A DNA stretch of 64,000 bases from Pirellulales bacterium. Lineage in GTDB: Bacteria; Planctomycetota; Planctomycetia; Pirellulales; JAEUIK01. Numbering within the stretch: the stretch's first letter is position 1; each line of letters starts with the position of its first letter. The position numbers were made by a program, and so were the translations under genes. The notes beneath the pieces are model-generated. The model saw only the letters and a list, made by a program, of their open reading frames with translations. It had not been told where the DNA came from and made no database searches. The stretch is taken from positions 1 to 64,000 of the forward strand of contig JAIBBY010000011.1 in assembly GCA_019694455.1 (NCBI GenBank), in the 5' to 3' direction. Below, piece by piece: positions 44,305-52,818 of the stretch.

Positions 44305-45117
44305 ATGAGTTTGTCGTGCCCAGTGCGCGCAGGTCACAAGCCAAGGTGGTGTCGCGCCCGGCTCTCGCTGCGCGCGTTGTTGCTCATCGTTGCGCTGGTC
44401 AGCGCCGCCTTTGGTCTCACTCGCATTTGGATGCAGCGTCTCGACCGCGAGCGCGACATCGCCTCCCAGCTTACAAGCACAGGCAACTTTTATGTCACCA
44501 GCAGCCAGCACTCCATAGCCGACAAACTCGGCCTCGCTTGGCTGCTCGAGCGCCCAGAAACACTTTGGCATCGCGATCCAACGCCCGTTCCCCCGCAAAT
44601 CACGCTGGCGCCCGAACTGCGTGGGTTGGTGAACTGTCAGCTAGTAACCTCGTCGGTGGACGACGAATTGGGGGTCCAGATTGCTCGGCTTCCGCGGCTG
44701 GAAGAATTAGAACTTGGCGGCGCGCGCATCGGCGAACCCACGCTGCGCGCCCTGAGTTCACGGTCGCAATTGAGATCGCTCACGCTGAGCGGTTCAACCG
44801 TTTCCGATCAAGACCTCAGGCATCTGGCGGGTTTAACAAAGCTGCAATTTCTCAATTTGTTCGGCACTGACATTTCGGATGCGGGTGTCGAATACCTCTT
44901 GCGCATCCCTACGCTCGAAACACTCGATCTCGGTTACAGCCGCGTCACCGATGCCGGGATTGTCCGGCTCGGTCAATTGCCCAACTTGCGGCAATTGTCC
45001 CTGTCGCGCATGGTCGTCTCCGAGCAAACCATTCAATCGCTCCGGCAGCGCCTGCCGCGGTTGCAGTTGATTCCCGTCGGTAGCAAGTCGCCACCGATCG
45101 CCGCCAACATGCAGTGA
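44305..45117 (+). CDS. Membrane-anchored leucine-rich-repeat protein (270 aa)
   Basis: A single membrane segment (ALLLIVALVSAAFGLTRIWM, about residues 25-44) precedes about five leucine-rich repeats: LPRLEELELGGARIGEPTLR, LRSLTLSGSTVSDQDLRHL, LQFLNLFGTDISDAGVEYL, LETLDLGYSRVTDAGIVRL and LRQLSLSRMVVSEQTIQSL. The spacing (about 24 residues, with t(D/S)aG) is of the RNI/cysteine-free LRR type common in planctomycetes. It probably sits in the membrane with the repeats outside the cytoplasm; the ligand is unknown. The start has GGAGGGGG five bases upstream. Confidence 0.85.
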   Translation: MSLSCPVRAGHKPRWCRARLSLRALLLIVALVSAAFGLTRIWMQRLDRERDIASQLTSTGNFYVTSSQHSIADKLGLAWLLERPETLWHRDPTPVPPQITLAPELRGLVNCQLVTSSVDDELGVQIARLPRLEELELGGARIGEPTLRALSSRSQLRSLTLSGSTVSDQDLRHLAGLTKLQFLNLFGTDISDAGVEYLLRIPTLETLDLGYSRVTDAGIVRLGQLPNLRQLSLSRMVVSEQTIQSLRQRLPRLQLIPVGSKSPPIAANMQ

Positions 45118-45239
45118 GCGTCCGCGGCTTGTGACCGTGAGAGCGCCTTGCGTGAACTACTTCCGCACTGCGGCGCATTTCGCCATAATGCAAGGTCCCA
45201 CCTTTCCCGGCCCAGGAAGCAAATCGCAGGAACCGATCC

Positions 45240-46718
45240 ATGGATCAAAAGTTTGCCGGCCAGGCGATCACTTTCGACGATGTGCTGCTCTTGCCGCGCT
45301 ATAGCGATGTCGTCCCCAGCGATGTCGATGTGCGCACGCGACTCACCAAGCGGATTGCCCTCAATATTCCCCTGCTCAGTTCCCCCATGGACACCGTCAC
45401 CGAGAGCGAAATGGCGATCGCGCTGGCGCAGGAAGGGGGACTCGGCATCATCCACAAGAACATGTCGGTCGAGCGGCAAACCGAAGAGGTCGACAAGGTC
45501 AAACGCAGCGCCAACGGCATCATCGTCGACCCCGTTTGTCTCACCGCCGACGCCACCGTGGCCCGCGCGCGAGAGGTGATGCAAAAGCACCACGTCTCGG
45601 GCATTCCCATCACTGCCAGCGATGGCAAGCTGCAAGGCATTCTCACCCGCCGCGACATGCGGTTTCTGGAGGGGGGCGACCTCAAGGTTTCCGAGGTGAT
45701 GACCAAGGCAAACCTGGTCACCGCCACAGGGACCGTATCGCTTGAGGAAGCTGAAACGATCTTGATGGCAAATAAGGTCGAGAAACTTCTGCTGGTTGAC
45801 GAAAATTACAGACTGACCGGACTGATTACGATCAAAGACATTGACAAGATGCGGCGATTTCCCAATGCCTGCAAAGATAGGCAAGGCAGGTTGCGGGTCG
45901 GGGCCGCGGTCGGCGTCTTTGATTACGAACGTATTGCAAGCTTGATCGCCAAGGATGTCGACATTCTCGTCGTCGATAGTGCTCACGGTCACACGGCCAA
46001 CGTGCTCGAAACCGTGCGCACCATCAAACAGCGCTGGGATATCGACGTCGTGGCGGGAAACGTGGCAACCTACGAAGGCTGCCTCGACCTGATCAAAGCC
46101 GGAGCGGATGCCGTCAAGGTTGGCATCGGACCGGGTTCGATCTGCACCACGCGCGTGATTTCGGGTGTCGGTGTGCCGCAGGTGACTGCCGTGATGAACG
46201 CGGTCCAAGCGGCCCAAGAGACCGGCACCCCAATCATCGCCGACGGTGGGATTCGATACTCGGGCGATATGACCAAGGCAGTCGCCGCCGGCGCCCATGC
46301 GGTCATGATTGGCGGTTTGTTCGCCGGACTCGCCGAGAGCCCCGGACAGCAAATCCTCTTTCAAGGCCGCACGTTCAAGGTCTACCGCGGCATGGGATCG
46401 CTCGGAGCCATGGTCAAAGGCTCCAGCGAACGCTACCGCCAGGCCGATGAACGAGGTTCGGGCAAGTTGGTGCCCGAGGGTGTCGAAGGTCGAGTCCCCT
46501 TCAAAGGACCACTCGGACCTTTCATCTACCAACTCGTGGGTGGTCTGCGAGCCGGCATGGGCTACGTGGGCGCTCACAACATAGAAGAACTGCGGACCCA
46601 GTCGCGATTCATCCAAGTGTCGCCGGCTAGTGTTCGGGAGAGTCATCCGCATGACATCGCCATCACGCAGGAAGCGCCAAACTACACCGCCGAATACAAC
46701 GGAGGTGATCCGCTCTAG
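45240..46718 (+). CDS. guaB: IMP dehydrogenase (492 aa)
   Basis: Catalyses NAD-dependent oxidation of IMP to XMP, the first committed step to GMP. It has [20 protein letters not shown] at the N-terminus, a CBS pair (about 95-205: [20 protein letters not shown] and [16 protein letters not shown]), and the catalytic loop [20 protein letters not shown] with the nucleophilic Cys. [12 protein letters not shown] follows, then the flap KGSSERYRQ with the active-site Arg region. The ATG has AGGAA nine bases upstream. A secreted hypothetical gene starts inside its 3' end. Confidence 0.98.
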   Translation: MDQKFAGQAITFDDVLLLPRYSDVVPSDVDVRTRLTKRIALNIPLLSSPMDTVTESEMAIALAQEGGLGIIHKNMSVERQTEEVDKVKRSANGIIVDPVCLTADATVARAREVMQKHHVSGIPITASDGKLQGILTRRDMRFLEGGDLKVSEVMTKANLVTATGTVSLEEAETILMANKVEKLLLVDENYRLTGLITIKDIDKMRRFPNACKDRQGRLRVGAAVGVFDYERIASLIAKDVDILVVDSAHGHTANVLETVRTIKQRWDIDVVAGNVATYEGCLDLIKAGADAVKVGIGPGSICTTRVISGVGVPQVTAVMNAVQAAQETGTPIIADGGIRYSGDMTKAVAAGAHAVMIGGLFAGLAESPGQQILFQGRTFKVYRGMGSLGAMVKGSSERYRQADERGSGKLVPEGVEGRVPFKGPLGPFIYQLVGGLRAGMGYVGAHNIEELRTQSRFIQVSPASVRESHPHDIAITQEAPNYTAEYNGGDPL

Positions 46719-47766
46719 GCTGGCACATGGCCGGGCAAGGATCATCGCCGCGCTCGGCGTCGCCGTCGTACTGGTTTGGAGCGCAAGCGCCCGCGCCAGC
46801 ACGCCAGACGAGTCAGCCCCCGCTCCATCGCGCTCGCGCGATTTCGCCAAAGCGCAAGGCGGCCGACTTCGCTGGAAGCCGTATCGTCCCATGCCGCCTG
46901 CCGCCGAGGCGGTGGCCCAAGAAGAGCAAGGCCGCCAGACGGACGAAGCCGCTCCTCCAGAAACCAACACCGATCGCGCGCTGCGCCGCGAACAAGAACG
47001 CGCCGAGCGCGAGGCCGAGTTCATCCAGCGCACCAGCGCCACCAAGGCCAAGGACGATCCTTTCTCCGATCCCTTCTTCGAAGATCGCGGTGCCAAACCC
47101 AAGTTGAAGGTCGAGCCGATTGTGGCGCAGCCGCAGGCTGAACCGGGACAGCCCGATCCGTTCCAACTGCAACCACAGCCCGACACCGCTACCGAAGAAG
47201 CGCCGCTACCCGAAGCGGCCGATGAGCAAATGCAGCGCGCCGAAGAACCCGAGCCACCGACCACCGGCCGCGAGCGGGAAGAATTCGATCAAGAACTGGC
47301 GCAGGCCCCCGCCGGCGAACTCCCCCCCTGCCCCAAGCCAGAAGACGCCAAAGGCATCCGCGACATCACCACCGACATCTCGGCGCAAGCCGGCGAGTTT
47401 CCGCCAGAGTGCACCCTCGGCGACATGCCCTACCAGCCGCGCATGTTCGCCCAAACCACTTACACCTGGAAGGCCTCGGCGCTGTGCCACAAGCCGCTGT
47501 ACTTCGAACAGTTTGCCCTCGAACGCTACGGCCACTCGTGGGGTCCCTTGGTGCAACCGTTCGTGTCGGGCGCCTTGTTCTTCCTCACCATTCCCATCCT
47601 GCCCTACGAGATGGGCATAGAACCGCCGTGCGAGTGCATCTATCCGCTCGGTTACTACCGACCTGGCAGTTGCGCTCCCAAGATGATCTATCCGGTCCCG
47701 ATCAGCCTGCGCGGCGGCTTGCTTGAAGCCGGCGTCTGGGTGGGCGCCGTGGCCCTGGTGCCATAG
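46651..47766 (+). CDS. Exported hypothetical protein, overlaps guaB (371 aa)
   Basis: Not recognised. A basic N-terminus leads to a hydrophobic segment ([20 protein letters not shown]), a signal or anchor. A long Pro/Glu/Gln-rich region follows (about 60-245), then a folded Cys-rich end: [60 protein letters not shown]. The C-terminus has a short hydrophobic stretch ([13 protein letters not shown]) that may insert in a membrane. The ATG at 46651 has GGGAG nine bases upstream and lies 68 bases inside guaB in another frame; a GTG at 46705 is an alternative. A terminator follows. Confidence 0.75.
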   Translation: MTSPSRRKRQTTPPNTTEVIRSRLAHGRARIIAALGVAVVLVWSASARASTPDESAPAPSRSRDFAKAQGGRLRWKPYRPMPPAAEAVAQEEQGRQTDEAAPPETNTDRALRREQERAEREAEFIQRTSATKAKDDPFSDPFFEDRGAKPKLKVEPIVAQPQAEPGQPDPFQLQPQPDTATEEAPLPEAADEQMQRAEEPEPPTTGREREEFDQELAQAPAGELPPCPKPEDAKGIRDITTDISAQAGEFPPECTLGDMPYQPRMFAQTTYTWKASALCHKPLYFEQFALERYGHSWGPLVQPFVSGALFFLTIPILPYEMGIEPPCECIYPLGYYRPGSCAPKMIYPVPISLRGGLLEAGVWVGAVALVP

Positions 47767-47810
47767 CCGCTCGCAACACTCTCCGACACGACTCGCCAAC
47801 TGCCAAACCA

Positions 47811-47852
47811 CTCGACGCGACGGGCCACCGGCTCGCCGCGTCGAGCTTTTTT
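47811..47852 (+). terminator. Rho-independent terminator after the guaB-linked hypothetical gene
   Basis: Stem CTCGACGCG / CGCGTCGAG (47811-47819 and 47837-47845) around a 17-base loop, followed by C and TTTTTT. Confidence 0.82.
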
Positions 47853-47875
47853 ATGATGTACCGGCGTCGCCAGCG

Positions 47876-48118
47876 CTAACCGCGCTTGCCGCGCTGCCAG
47901 CGTGCGATAAACGCCACGCCGGCCAGCAATCCCGCCCCCAAGGCAACGTCGGCCCAATGGGTCTCGCGACAACCGACGCAATCGATCACGGGCGGCGGAG
48001 CATTTGCATCGCTGCCGTGAGATTCGTTACCGGCTAAAGACATGAACAGGCACATCGCCACCGCTAGGGCAAGCGGCCATGTTCGAATTTGCTTCGATTG
48101 CCGGCGAGTGATTCGCAT
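47876..48118 (-). CDS. Small membrane or secreted protein (80 aa)
   Basis: A basic start (RITRRQSKQIRT) precedes a hydrophobic segment (WPLALAVAMCLFMSLAG) that looks like a signal, then a short Pro/Cys stretch PPPVIDCVGCRETHW. A second hydrophobic segment (VALGAGLLAGVAFIARW) ends in basic residues, similar in outline to a membrane-sorting tail but without a PEP motif. The C-x-x-C pair may bind metal or form a disulfide. No Shine-Dalgarno is obvious, and no homologue is known to me. Confidence 0.5.
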   Translation of the reverse strand: MRITRRQSKQIRTWPLALAVAMCLFMSLAGNESHGSDANAPPPVIDCVGCRETHWADVALGAGLLAGVAFIARWQRGKRG

Positions 48119-48290
48119 GACCTCAGTATACGCGGGCCGCCTACCGCTGAGAGCGCAGCCCCCTGGGCCGATTCCGCCCCCTCCCCTGCCCCGGTCCACC
48201 CCATTACAATGCCGAAACCCGCCACGCATAGGCGGTTAAGACGGATAGCCCCATTCGCAATCACCTTGCCATATGAAGGAGCGCATCACA

Positions 48291-48764
48291 ATGCACACAA
48301 TTTGGAAACGTTGGACCCTGGCGGCCGGTTTGTCTCTCACTGCCACTCTCTGGCTGGGCGGCTGCGCCAAGTCGGAAACGGGCGAACTGGCCCAGGCCGA
48401 GCCCGAAGAGGCGGCCCACGATCATGAGCACGGGCACGATCACGAGGGACACGACGAACACGCTCACGACGATCCCAAAGTGAAAGAGGCGCTGGCCCTG
48501 CTCACGCCCGATGAAATGAAGCTGGCCGAAGCGCAAGGCATGCACTGCATCGTCGCTGGTGAGCCGCTTGGCTCGATGGGCAAGCCGGTCCTGGTCAAGG
48601 ATGTCGAAGGCCAAGATTACCTGATCTGCTGCGAGGGATGCGAGGAAACGCTGCGCAAAGATCCGGCCAAATACGCCGAAAAGCTGGCCAACCTCAAGAA
48701 AGAAGAACATCACGAAGAGCCGGCTGCCGAAGCGGCCCCCGCCGAGGGCGAGCCCCAGAGCTAG
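48291..48764 (+). CDS. His-rich lipoprotein with C-terminal Cys motif, probable metal binding (157 aa)
   Basis: A lipoprotein signal (RWTLAAGLSLTATLWLGGCA, lipobox LGGC) is followed by an HDHEHGHDHEGHDEHAHDD-type run of alternating His and acidic residues (about 38-60). A domain follows with GMHCIVAGEPLGSMGKPVLV and DYLICCEGCEETLRKDPAKY. The His run is a typical Zn/Ni/Cu-binding stretch, and the C-C-x2-C group resembles YHS/TRASH-type metal sensors. It probably binds metal at the outer face of a membrane. The start has AAGGAG nine bases upstream. A strong terminator follows. Confidence 0.85.
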   Translation: MHTIWKRWTLAAGLSLTATLWLGGCAKSETGELAQAEPEEAAHDHEHGHDHEGHDEHAHDDPKVKEALALLTPDEMKLAEAQGMHCIVAGEPLGSMGKPVLVKDVEGQDYLICCEGCEETLRKDPAKYAEKLANLKKEEHHEEPAAEAAPAEGEPQS

Positions 48765-48798
48765 CAAGTCCGTTCGAATTCATTCCGGCGCATAGCGC

Positions 48799-48840
48799 AG
48801 GGCGATTGCCCCCCACCCGTGGGGCAGTCGCCCTTATTTA
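48799..48840 (+). terminator. Rho-independent terminator after the His-rich lipoprotein gene
   Basis: A 14-base arm (48799-48812) pairs with 48821-48834 with one or two mismatches; the loop is 8 bases. It is followed by TATTTA. Confidence 0.85.
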
Positions 48841-48986
48841 TTGTGGCGCGTTGAGGCCGGCCATCGGCGCCGCTGCGCTCGCTGTGAACCGGATAAAGGC
48901 CCCGCTAGCATTCTGCCGCAAACAGCGAACTCGGTTTGTCCCCTTTTCGCCCCGCTCTGCCAAGTCGTTGGGCAGCGATAGTTTGT

Positions 48987-49016
48987 TTGGCGCTGCCCAG
49001 AGCACGCCCTTATAAT
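48987..49016 (+). promoter_or_regulatory. Sigma-70-type promoter for the amidohydrolase gene
   Basis: TTGGCG (48987-48992, 4 of 6) and a perfect TATAAT (49011-49016) with an 18-base spacer. Confidence 0.65.
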
Positions 49017-49136
49017 TGCCAGCGCCAGACAATCGCCGCGCGGGCGCGCCGTTGCGGTGGGTTGCTAATAACGTTCTCGTCGCATCCTTTCGCCGGTGCG
49101 CTCAACGCTCGACAACCAACAAGGAGCTTGGCTTCC

Positions 49137-50690
49137 ATGTGGATTCCCAAATGGGTTCGTGACCGCAAGAAGGGGGTTGATTCCCCCATGCCGACGCAGG
49201 TGGTCTCCAACGAGGAGTTCATTCCGCGCCCGCAATCCAAAAAACTGAAACAGGTCGAACGACTGATCGTCGAAATGGGCGAAAACAACGCCAAGCGCCT
49301 CGGCATGGATCGCCGGCAATACATGGCCTCCAGCATGGGACTGGCCACCGCCTTCCTCGCCAGCAACAAGGTGTTTGGCAATTACTGGGATGTCGACGAG
49401 GCCGAAACGGTCGAACTCGGCGCCTACGAAGACAAATGGCCCAAAAGCGACTACTTCATCATCGACGTGCAGTCCCACTTCACCAACGGCTTTGCCCTTA
49501 ACTTCCGCAGCATGTCGATCTTCAAGAACCAAGAGTTCGTGAAGAACATGGGCTTCAAGATTTCCGACAAGCCCGAGGAGTACGCATTCCCCAACTTCGT
49601 CAAGGAGATGTTCTTCGATAGCGAGACCGCGCTACTGATCATCTCCGGTGTGCCCGGCGCCGAAAAGCACTTCGACCGCAAAGGCAATCGCATCGAAGGG
49701 CCGGCGTTCGATCCGCAAGTCACGCGGGCCCGCGGCGGCGGCGTCCTGCCAAGCTGGCTCATGTCGATGCGCAAGCGCGACATCAACGAAATGGCCGGCA
49801 GCCAGCGGGCGCTCTGCCAAGGCAACTGCGCTCCCAATCACTATTGGGACAAAAAGACCAACACGCAGGACAAGACCGCGCTGTTCGAGCAAATGGAGCG
49901 CGAGGTCAAAGATTACGGCATCGACTCGTGGAAGTGGTACTGCCATACCACCAGCCGCGAAGGTTCGGGCGACGGCTTCCGCATGGACGACGAGAAGATC
50001 AGCTATCCCTTCTACGAAAAGTCGAAGGAGCTAGGCATCAAGACCGTCAGCGTCCACAAGGGCTTTTCGTATCAGTCGAAAACGCTCGGCCACTACGCCA
50101 ATCCGGCCGATGTCGAGAAAGCCGCGCTCGACCACCCCGATATGAAGTTTGTCATTTACCACTCGGCCATGCAGCACGCGCCGGCCGAGCCAGGCTTTGA
50201 CAAGGCCTACGATCCCACCACAGGCGACTTTGCCTGGCACGATGTGCTCATGAAGATCAAAGAGCGCAATCCCAAGCTCGACAATGTCTACCCCGAAATT
50301 GGCTCCTCGTTCGGGTCGCTGGCGGTCGACAACCCCGAAGTCTGCCAGCACCTGATCGGCAAGAACGTGAAGAACTACGGCGCCGACCATGTGATCTGGG
50401 GAACCGACTGCCTCTGGTGGGGCTCGCCGCAGTGGGTGATCGACGCCTTCAAACGCTTCCAGATTACCGACGAAATGTGCGACAAGTTCGGTTACTCCAA
50501 GCTAACCAAAGAGGACAAGGCCAAGATCTTTGGCCAGAACGCCGCCAAAATCTATGGCATCGACATCGAGGCGCAGCGCAAGAACCTGCCCAAGGATGGC
50601 CTCAGCAAGCTGCAAGCCATGTACAACGCCAATGGCGGTCTGCGCGAGAACGCCGCCTACGGCTGGGTCCGCGACGACACCAACGCGTAA
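49137..50690 (+). CDS. Amidohydrolase-family metal-dependent hydrolase (517 aa)
   Basis: A long charged N-terminal part contains [20 protein letters not shown] near residue 58-77, a Tat-like twin-Arg leader placed unusually far in. The barrel then starts with FIIDVQSHF near 105 (D-x-H-type metal site), [13 protein letters not shown] near 303, [14 protein letters not shown] near 340 and [17 protein letters not shown] near 420, consistent with the amidohydrolase 2 family (PF04909-like decarboxylases and hydrolases). The substrate is unknown. The start has AAGGAG eleven bases upstream. A promoter and terminator make it a single-gene unit. Confidence 0.87.
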   Translation: MWIPKWVRDRKKGVDSPMPTQVVSNEEFIPRPQSKKLKQVERLIVEMGENNAKRLGMDRRQYMASSMGLATAFLASNKVFGNYWDVDEAETVELGAYEDKWPKSDYFIIDVQSHFTNGFALNFRSMSIFKNQEFVKNMGFKISDKPEEYAFPNFVKEMFFDSETALLIISGVPGAEKHFDRKGNRIEGPAFDPQVTRARGGGVLPSWLMSMRKRDINEMAGSQRALCQGNCAPNHYWDKKTNTQDKTALFEQMEREVKDYGIDSWKWYCHTTSREGSGDGFRMDDEKISYPFYEKSKELGIKTVSVHKGFSYQSKTLGHYANPADVEKAALDHPDMKFVIYHSAMQHAPAEPGFDKAYDPTTGDFAWHDVLMKIKERNPKLDNVYPEIGSSFGSLAVDNPEVCQHLIGKNVKNYGADHVIWGTDCLWWGSPQWVIDAFKRFQITDEMCDKFGYSKLTKEDKAKIFGQNAAKIYGIDIEAQRKNLPKDGLSKLQAMYNANGGLRENAAYGWVRDDTNA

Positions 50691-50732
50691 CGCCCACGGC
50701 GACAATTCGCTGAACAGTAAAACGCCAACTCA

Positions 50733-50763
50733 CGCCCACGGGTATTACCCGTGGGCGTTTTTC
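50733..50763 (+). terminator. Rho-independent terminator after the amidohydrolase gene
   Basis: An 11-bp perfect stem CGCCCACGGGT / ACCCGTGGGCG (50733-50743 and 50747-50757) with a 3-base loop, followed by TTTTT. Confidence 0.93.
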
Positions 50764-50817
50764 GTTAACGCAAGTAAGCATTGGCACAATTCCTTGCCCG
50801 CGTTTTGTGCGCGCCCG

Positions 50818-50826
50818 TGATACAAT
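50818..50826 (+). promoter_or_regulatory. Possible extended -10 element for the six-haem cytochrome gene
   Basis: TGATACAAT matches an extended -10 (TG-N-TATAAT with one mismatch). No good -35 is present at normal spacing. If used, transcription starts near 50833, so the protein would start at 50861. Confidence 0.35.
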
Positions 50827-50860
50827 GCGCGCCGAGCACTTGGCCCCGAGCAAGCTTGTC

Positions 50861-51895
50861 ATGCGCAACTGGCTTCGCCGCACCATCTTGATCGCCTTCG
50901 CCGCGCTGGGCCTATTGGCGCTGGCGACGGCGCTCTCCCCCTCGCGCCAAGTTACGCTCACCGCCGCTGAGACGACGCCAACCAAGGAGCCCGTGCATCT
51001 CGATCCGGCGGCCTGGGGCGCCGATCATGTCGGCCAGGAACTGCCAGAGTTTGTCGACAGCGGCGAATGTCTGTTCTGCCATCGCAACGACATCGGCCCC
51101 ACCTGGGAGAAAAACCCCCACTCGCAATCGATCAAAGACGCCCGCCCCGAAATGCCCGCCATGCGGGCCTTGGCCGATGATCCCGTCACGCGCGCTGTCG
51201 CCGCCGAGGCGCAAATGACGCTTGGCGGCCGGCACGCCACATCATTTCTGCGCCGCGGCGCGGAGTTTGGCGCCTTCGATCTGCTGGCGGCCCACGCCAC
51301 GCCGGCCGGCGGCTCGCGCTGGCGCCTGCATGCCGCCAGCGCCGAGTGGGACACCACGCGGTTTGCCCAAGGCTGCGTCGGCTGTCACTGCACCGCGGTC
51401 GAGCCCGACACGCACGCGTTTCTTGTGGCGTCGATCGATTGCTACGCCTGCCACGGCGCGGCGCCGCTGGAACACTCCACCGACACCAAGCTGATGCCCC
51501 TTTCCCACGCGCGGCACGACGCGCCGCGCGTGGTGACATCGATCTGCGCGCAGTGCCACATTCGCTTCGGCAAGTCCAAGTCGTCTGGCCTCCCCTACCC
51601 CAACAACTTCGTCGCCGACGACAACCTGTTCAAAGATTTCCAGTTCGACTGGTCGCTCGCCGACGATCCGCGGGTCAACCCCGGCGATCGGCATGTGCTC
51701 GACAACATCCGGCAAGTGGCCCTGTTGGGCAATGAACAGTTCACCTGCCTTTCGTGCCACGACGTGCATCGCGGCACAAGCATCAAACACCGCGATCTGC
51801 CAGATGTGGCGTATTGTGCCCACTGCCACGAACCAGGAAAATCCAAGAAAGAGCACATCAAGTACGAAGTCCGTAGTAGCCTCTGCGGCTATTGA
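50861..51895 (+). CDS. Six-haem c-type cytochrome, membrane anchored (344 aa)
   Basis: A single N-terminal membrane segment (TILIAFAALGLLALATAL) is followed by a periplasmic part with six CXXCH haem sites: CLFCH, CVGCH, CYACH, CAQCH, CLSCH and CAHCH. Between the first and second is an Ala-rich helical stretch with no haem site. The layout suits an electron-transfer protein; the partners may include the dihaem peroxidase at 54298-55803. The start is uncertain: ATG at 50861 places the membrane segment near the N-terminus, and an ATG at 50825 is possible. The DJ-1/PfpI gene follows 40 bases downstream. Confidence 0.88.
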   Translation: MRNWLRRTILIAFAALGLLALATALSPSRQVTLTAAETTPTKEPVHLDPAAWGADHVGQELPEFVDSGECLFCHRNDIGPTWEKNPHSQSIKDARPEMPAMRALADDPVTRAVAAEAQMTLGGRHATSFLRRGAEFGAFDLLAAHATPAGGSRWRLHAASAEWDTTRFAQGCVGCHCTAVEPDTHAFLVASIDCYACHGAAPLEHSTDTKLMPLSHARHDAPRVVTSICAQCHIRFGKSKSSGLPYPNNFVADDNLFKDFQFDWSLADDPRVNPGDRHVLDNIRQVALLGNEQFTCLSCHDVHRGTSIKHRDLPDVAYCAHCHEPGKSKKEHIKYEVRSSLCGY

Positions 51896-51935
51896 AACCC
51901 ATCACATCTCCAGCCCCTTGTCTGGGAACACCATC

Positions 51936-52664
51936 ATGTTTGCCTGCGCCCGCCGCTCAATCGCCTTGTATTGCCTCGCCCTCTGCGTCTTGCTGTCAAG
52001 CGCGGTGCGCGCCGACGACCCTCAACCCCAGGCGCAGCCCGCCAAGCCCGCGGACAAGGGTTCGCGCACGCTCGGCATTGTGCTGTATCAAGGCTTTGAA
52101 CTGTTGGACGTGTGCGGGCCGGCCGAGATGTTCGGCAACGTGGGCGGGCCCCTCAAACTGGTCATGGTGGCGCAGCACGCCGGCGATGTGAAAAGCTCGC
52201 AAGGCCCTTCCATGAAGGCCGAATTTGGCTTCGACGATTGCCCGCCGCTCGACATCATCCTGGTGCCGGGCGGGTTCGGCACCCTCCGCGAACTCAATAA
52301 CGAGGCCTTCCTCAACTGGCTTCGCGAGCGCGCCAAAACCGCCGAGATCGTGACCAGCGTCTGCACCGGTTCGGCCATCTTGGCCAAGGCCGGGCTGCTC
52401 GATGGCCACCGCGCCACCTCGAACAAAGTCTATTTTCAAGGCGCGGTGAAGCAGGGGCCGAAGGTCAACTGGGTCAAGGAGGCCCGCTGGGTCGACGACG
52501 GCGACCGCGTGACCAGCAGCGGCGTCAGCGCCGGGATCGACATGGCGCTGCACCTGATCGCCCGGCTCTATGGCGAGCCAATCGCCGAGCAGATCGCCGC
52601 CAGCACGGAGTACGTATGGAACCGCGATCCCAGCGACGACCCGTTCGTTAAATTCGCCAAATAG
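51936..52664 (+). CDS. Exported DJ-1/PfpI family protein (242 aa)
   Basis: A signal peptide (RSIALYCLALCVLLSSAVRA) is followed by a DJ-1/PfpI domain: TLGIVLYQGFELLDVCGPAE with E64, LDIILVPGGFGTLREL near 105, and EIVTSVCTGSAILAKAGLLD with the nucleophile-elbow C143. The pattern is closest to isonitrile-hydratase/ThiJ-like members. Chemistry in this family is varied (hydratase, glyoxalase, chaperone). It is co-directional with the six-haem cytochrome and likely shares a transcript with it. Placing it outside the cytoplasm is an inference from the signal. Confidence 0.87.
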   Translation: MFACARRSIALYCLALCVLLSSAVRADDPQPQAQPAKPADKGSRTLGIVLYQGFELLDVCGPAEMFGNVGGPLKLVMVAQHAGDVKSSQGPSMKAEFGFDDCPPLDIILVPGGFGTLRELNNEAFLNWLRERAKTAEIVTSVCTGSAILAKAGLLDGHRATSNKVYFQGAVKQGPKVNWVKEARWVDDGDRVTSSGVSAGIDMALHLIARLYGEPIAEQIAASTEYVWNRDPSDDPFVKFAK

Positions 52665-52818
52665 GCCGCTTCGCCATTTCACCTACATCATGTGCGGCGC
52701 ATTTCACTTGCCGCCGCGCGCCGCGTCAAATAAGCTCATTTCACGGTCATTTTTGCTGCAATTCACCCCCAGGGGCAAACCCGTGGGCAGGCATTGTACT
52801 TTCGCCGAGCCGAATCGC

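Larger units (their letters stand above)
48765..49136. other. Intergenic region with terminator and promoter
   Basis: Holds the terminator of the His-rich lipoprotein gene (48799-48840) and a promoter for the amidohydrolase gene (48987-49016), leaving a leader of about 115 bases before the start at 49137. No additional gene seen. Confidence 0.6.

Noticed and set aside
45033-47264. 743-codon open frame on the - strand
   Set aside because: Antisense to guaB and its neighbour; Ser/Gly-rich with no protein family features.
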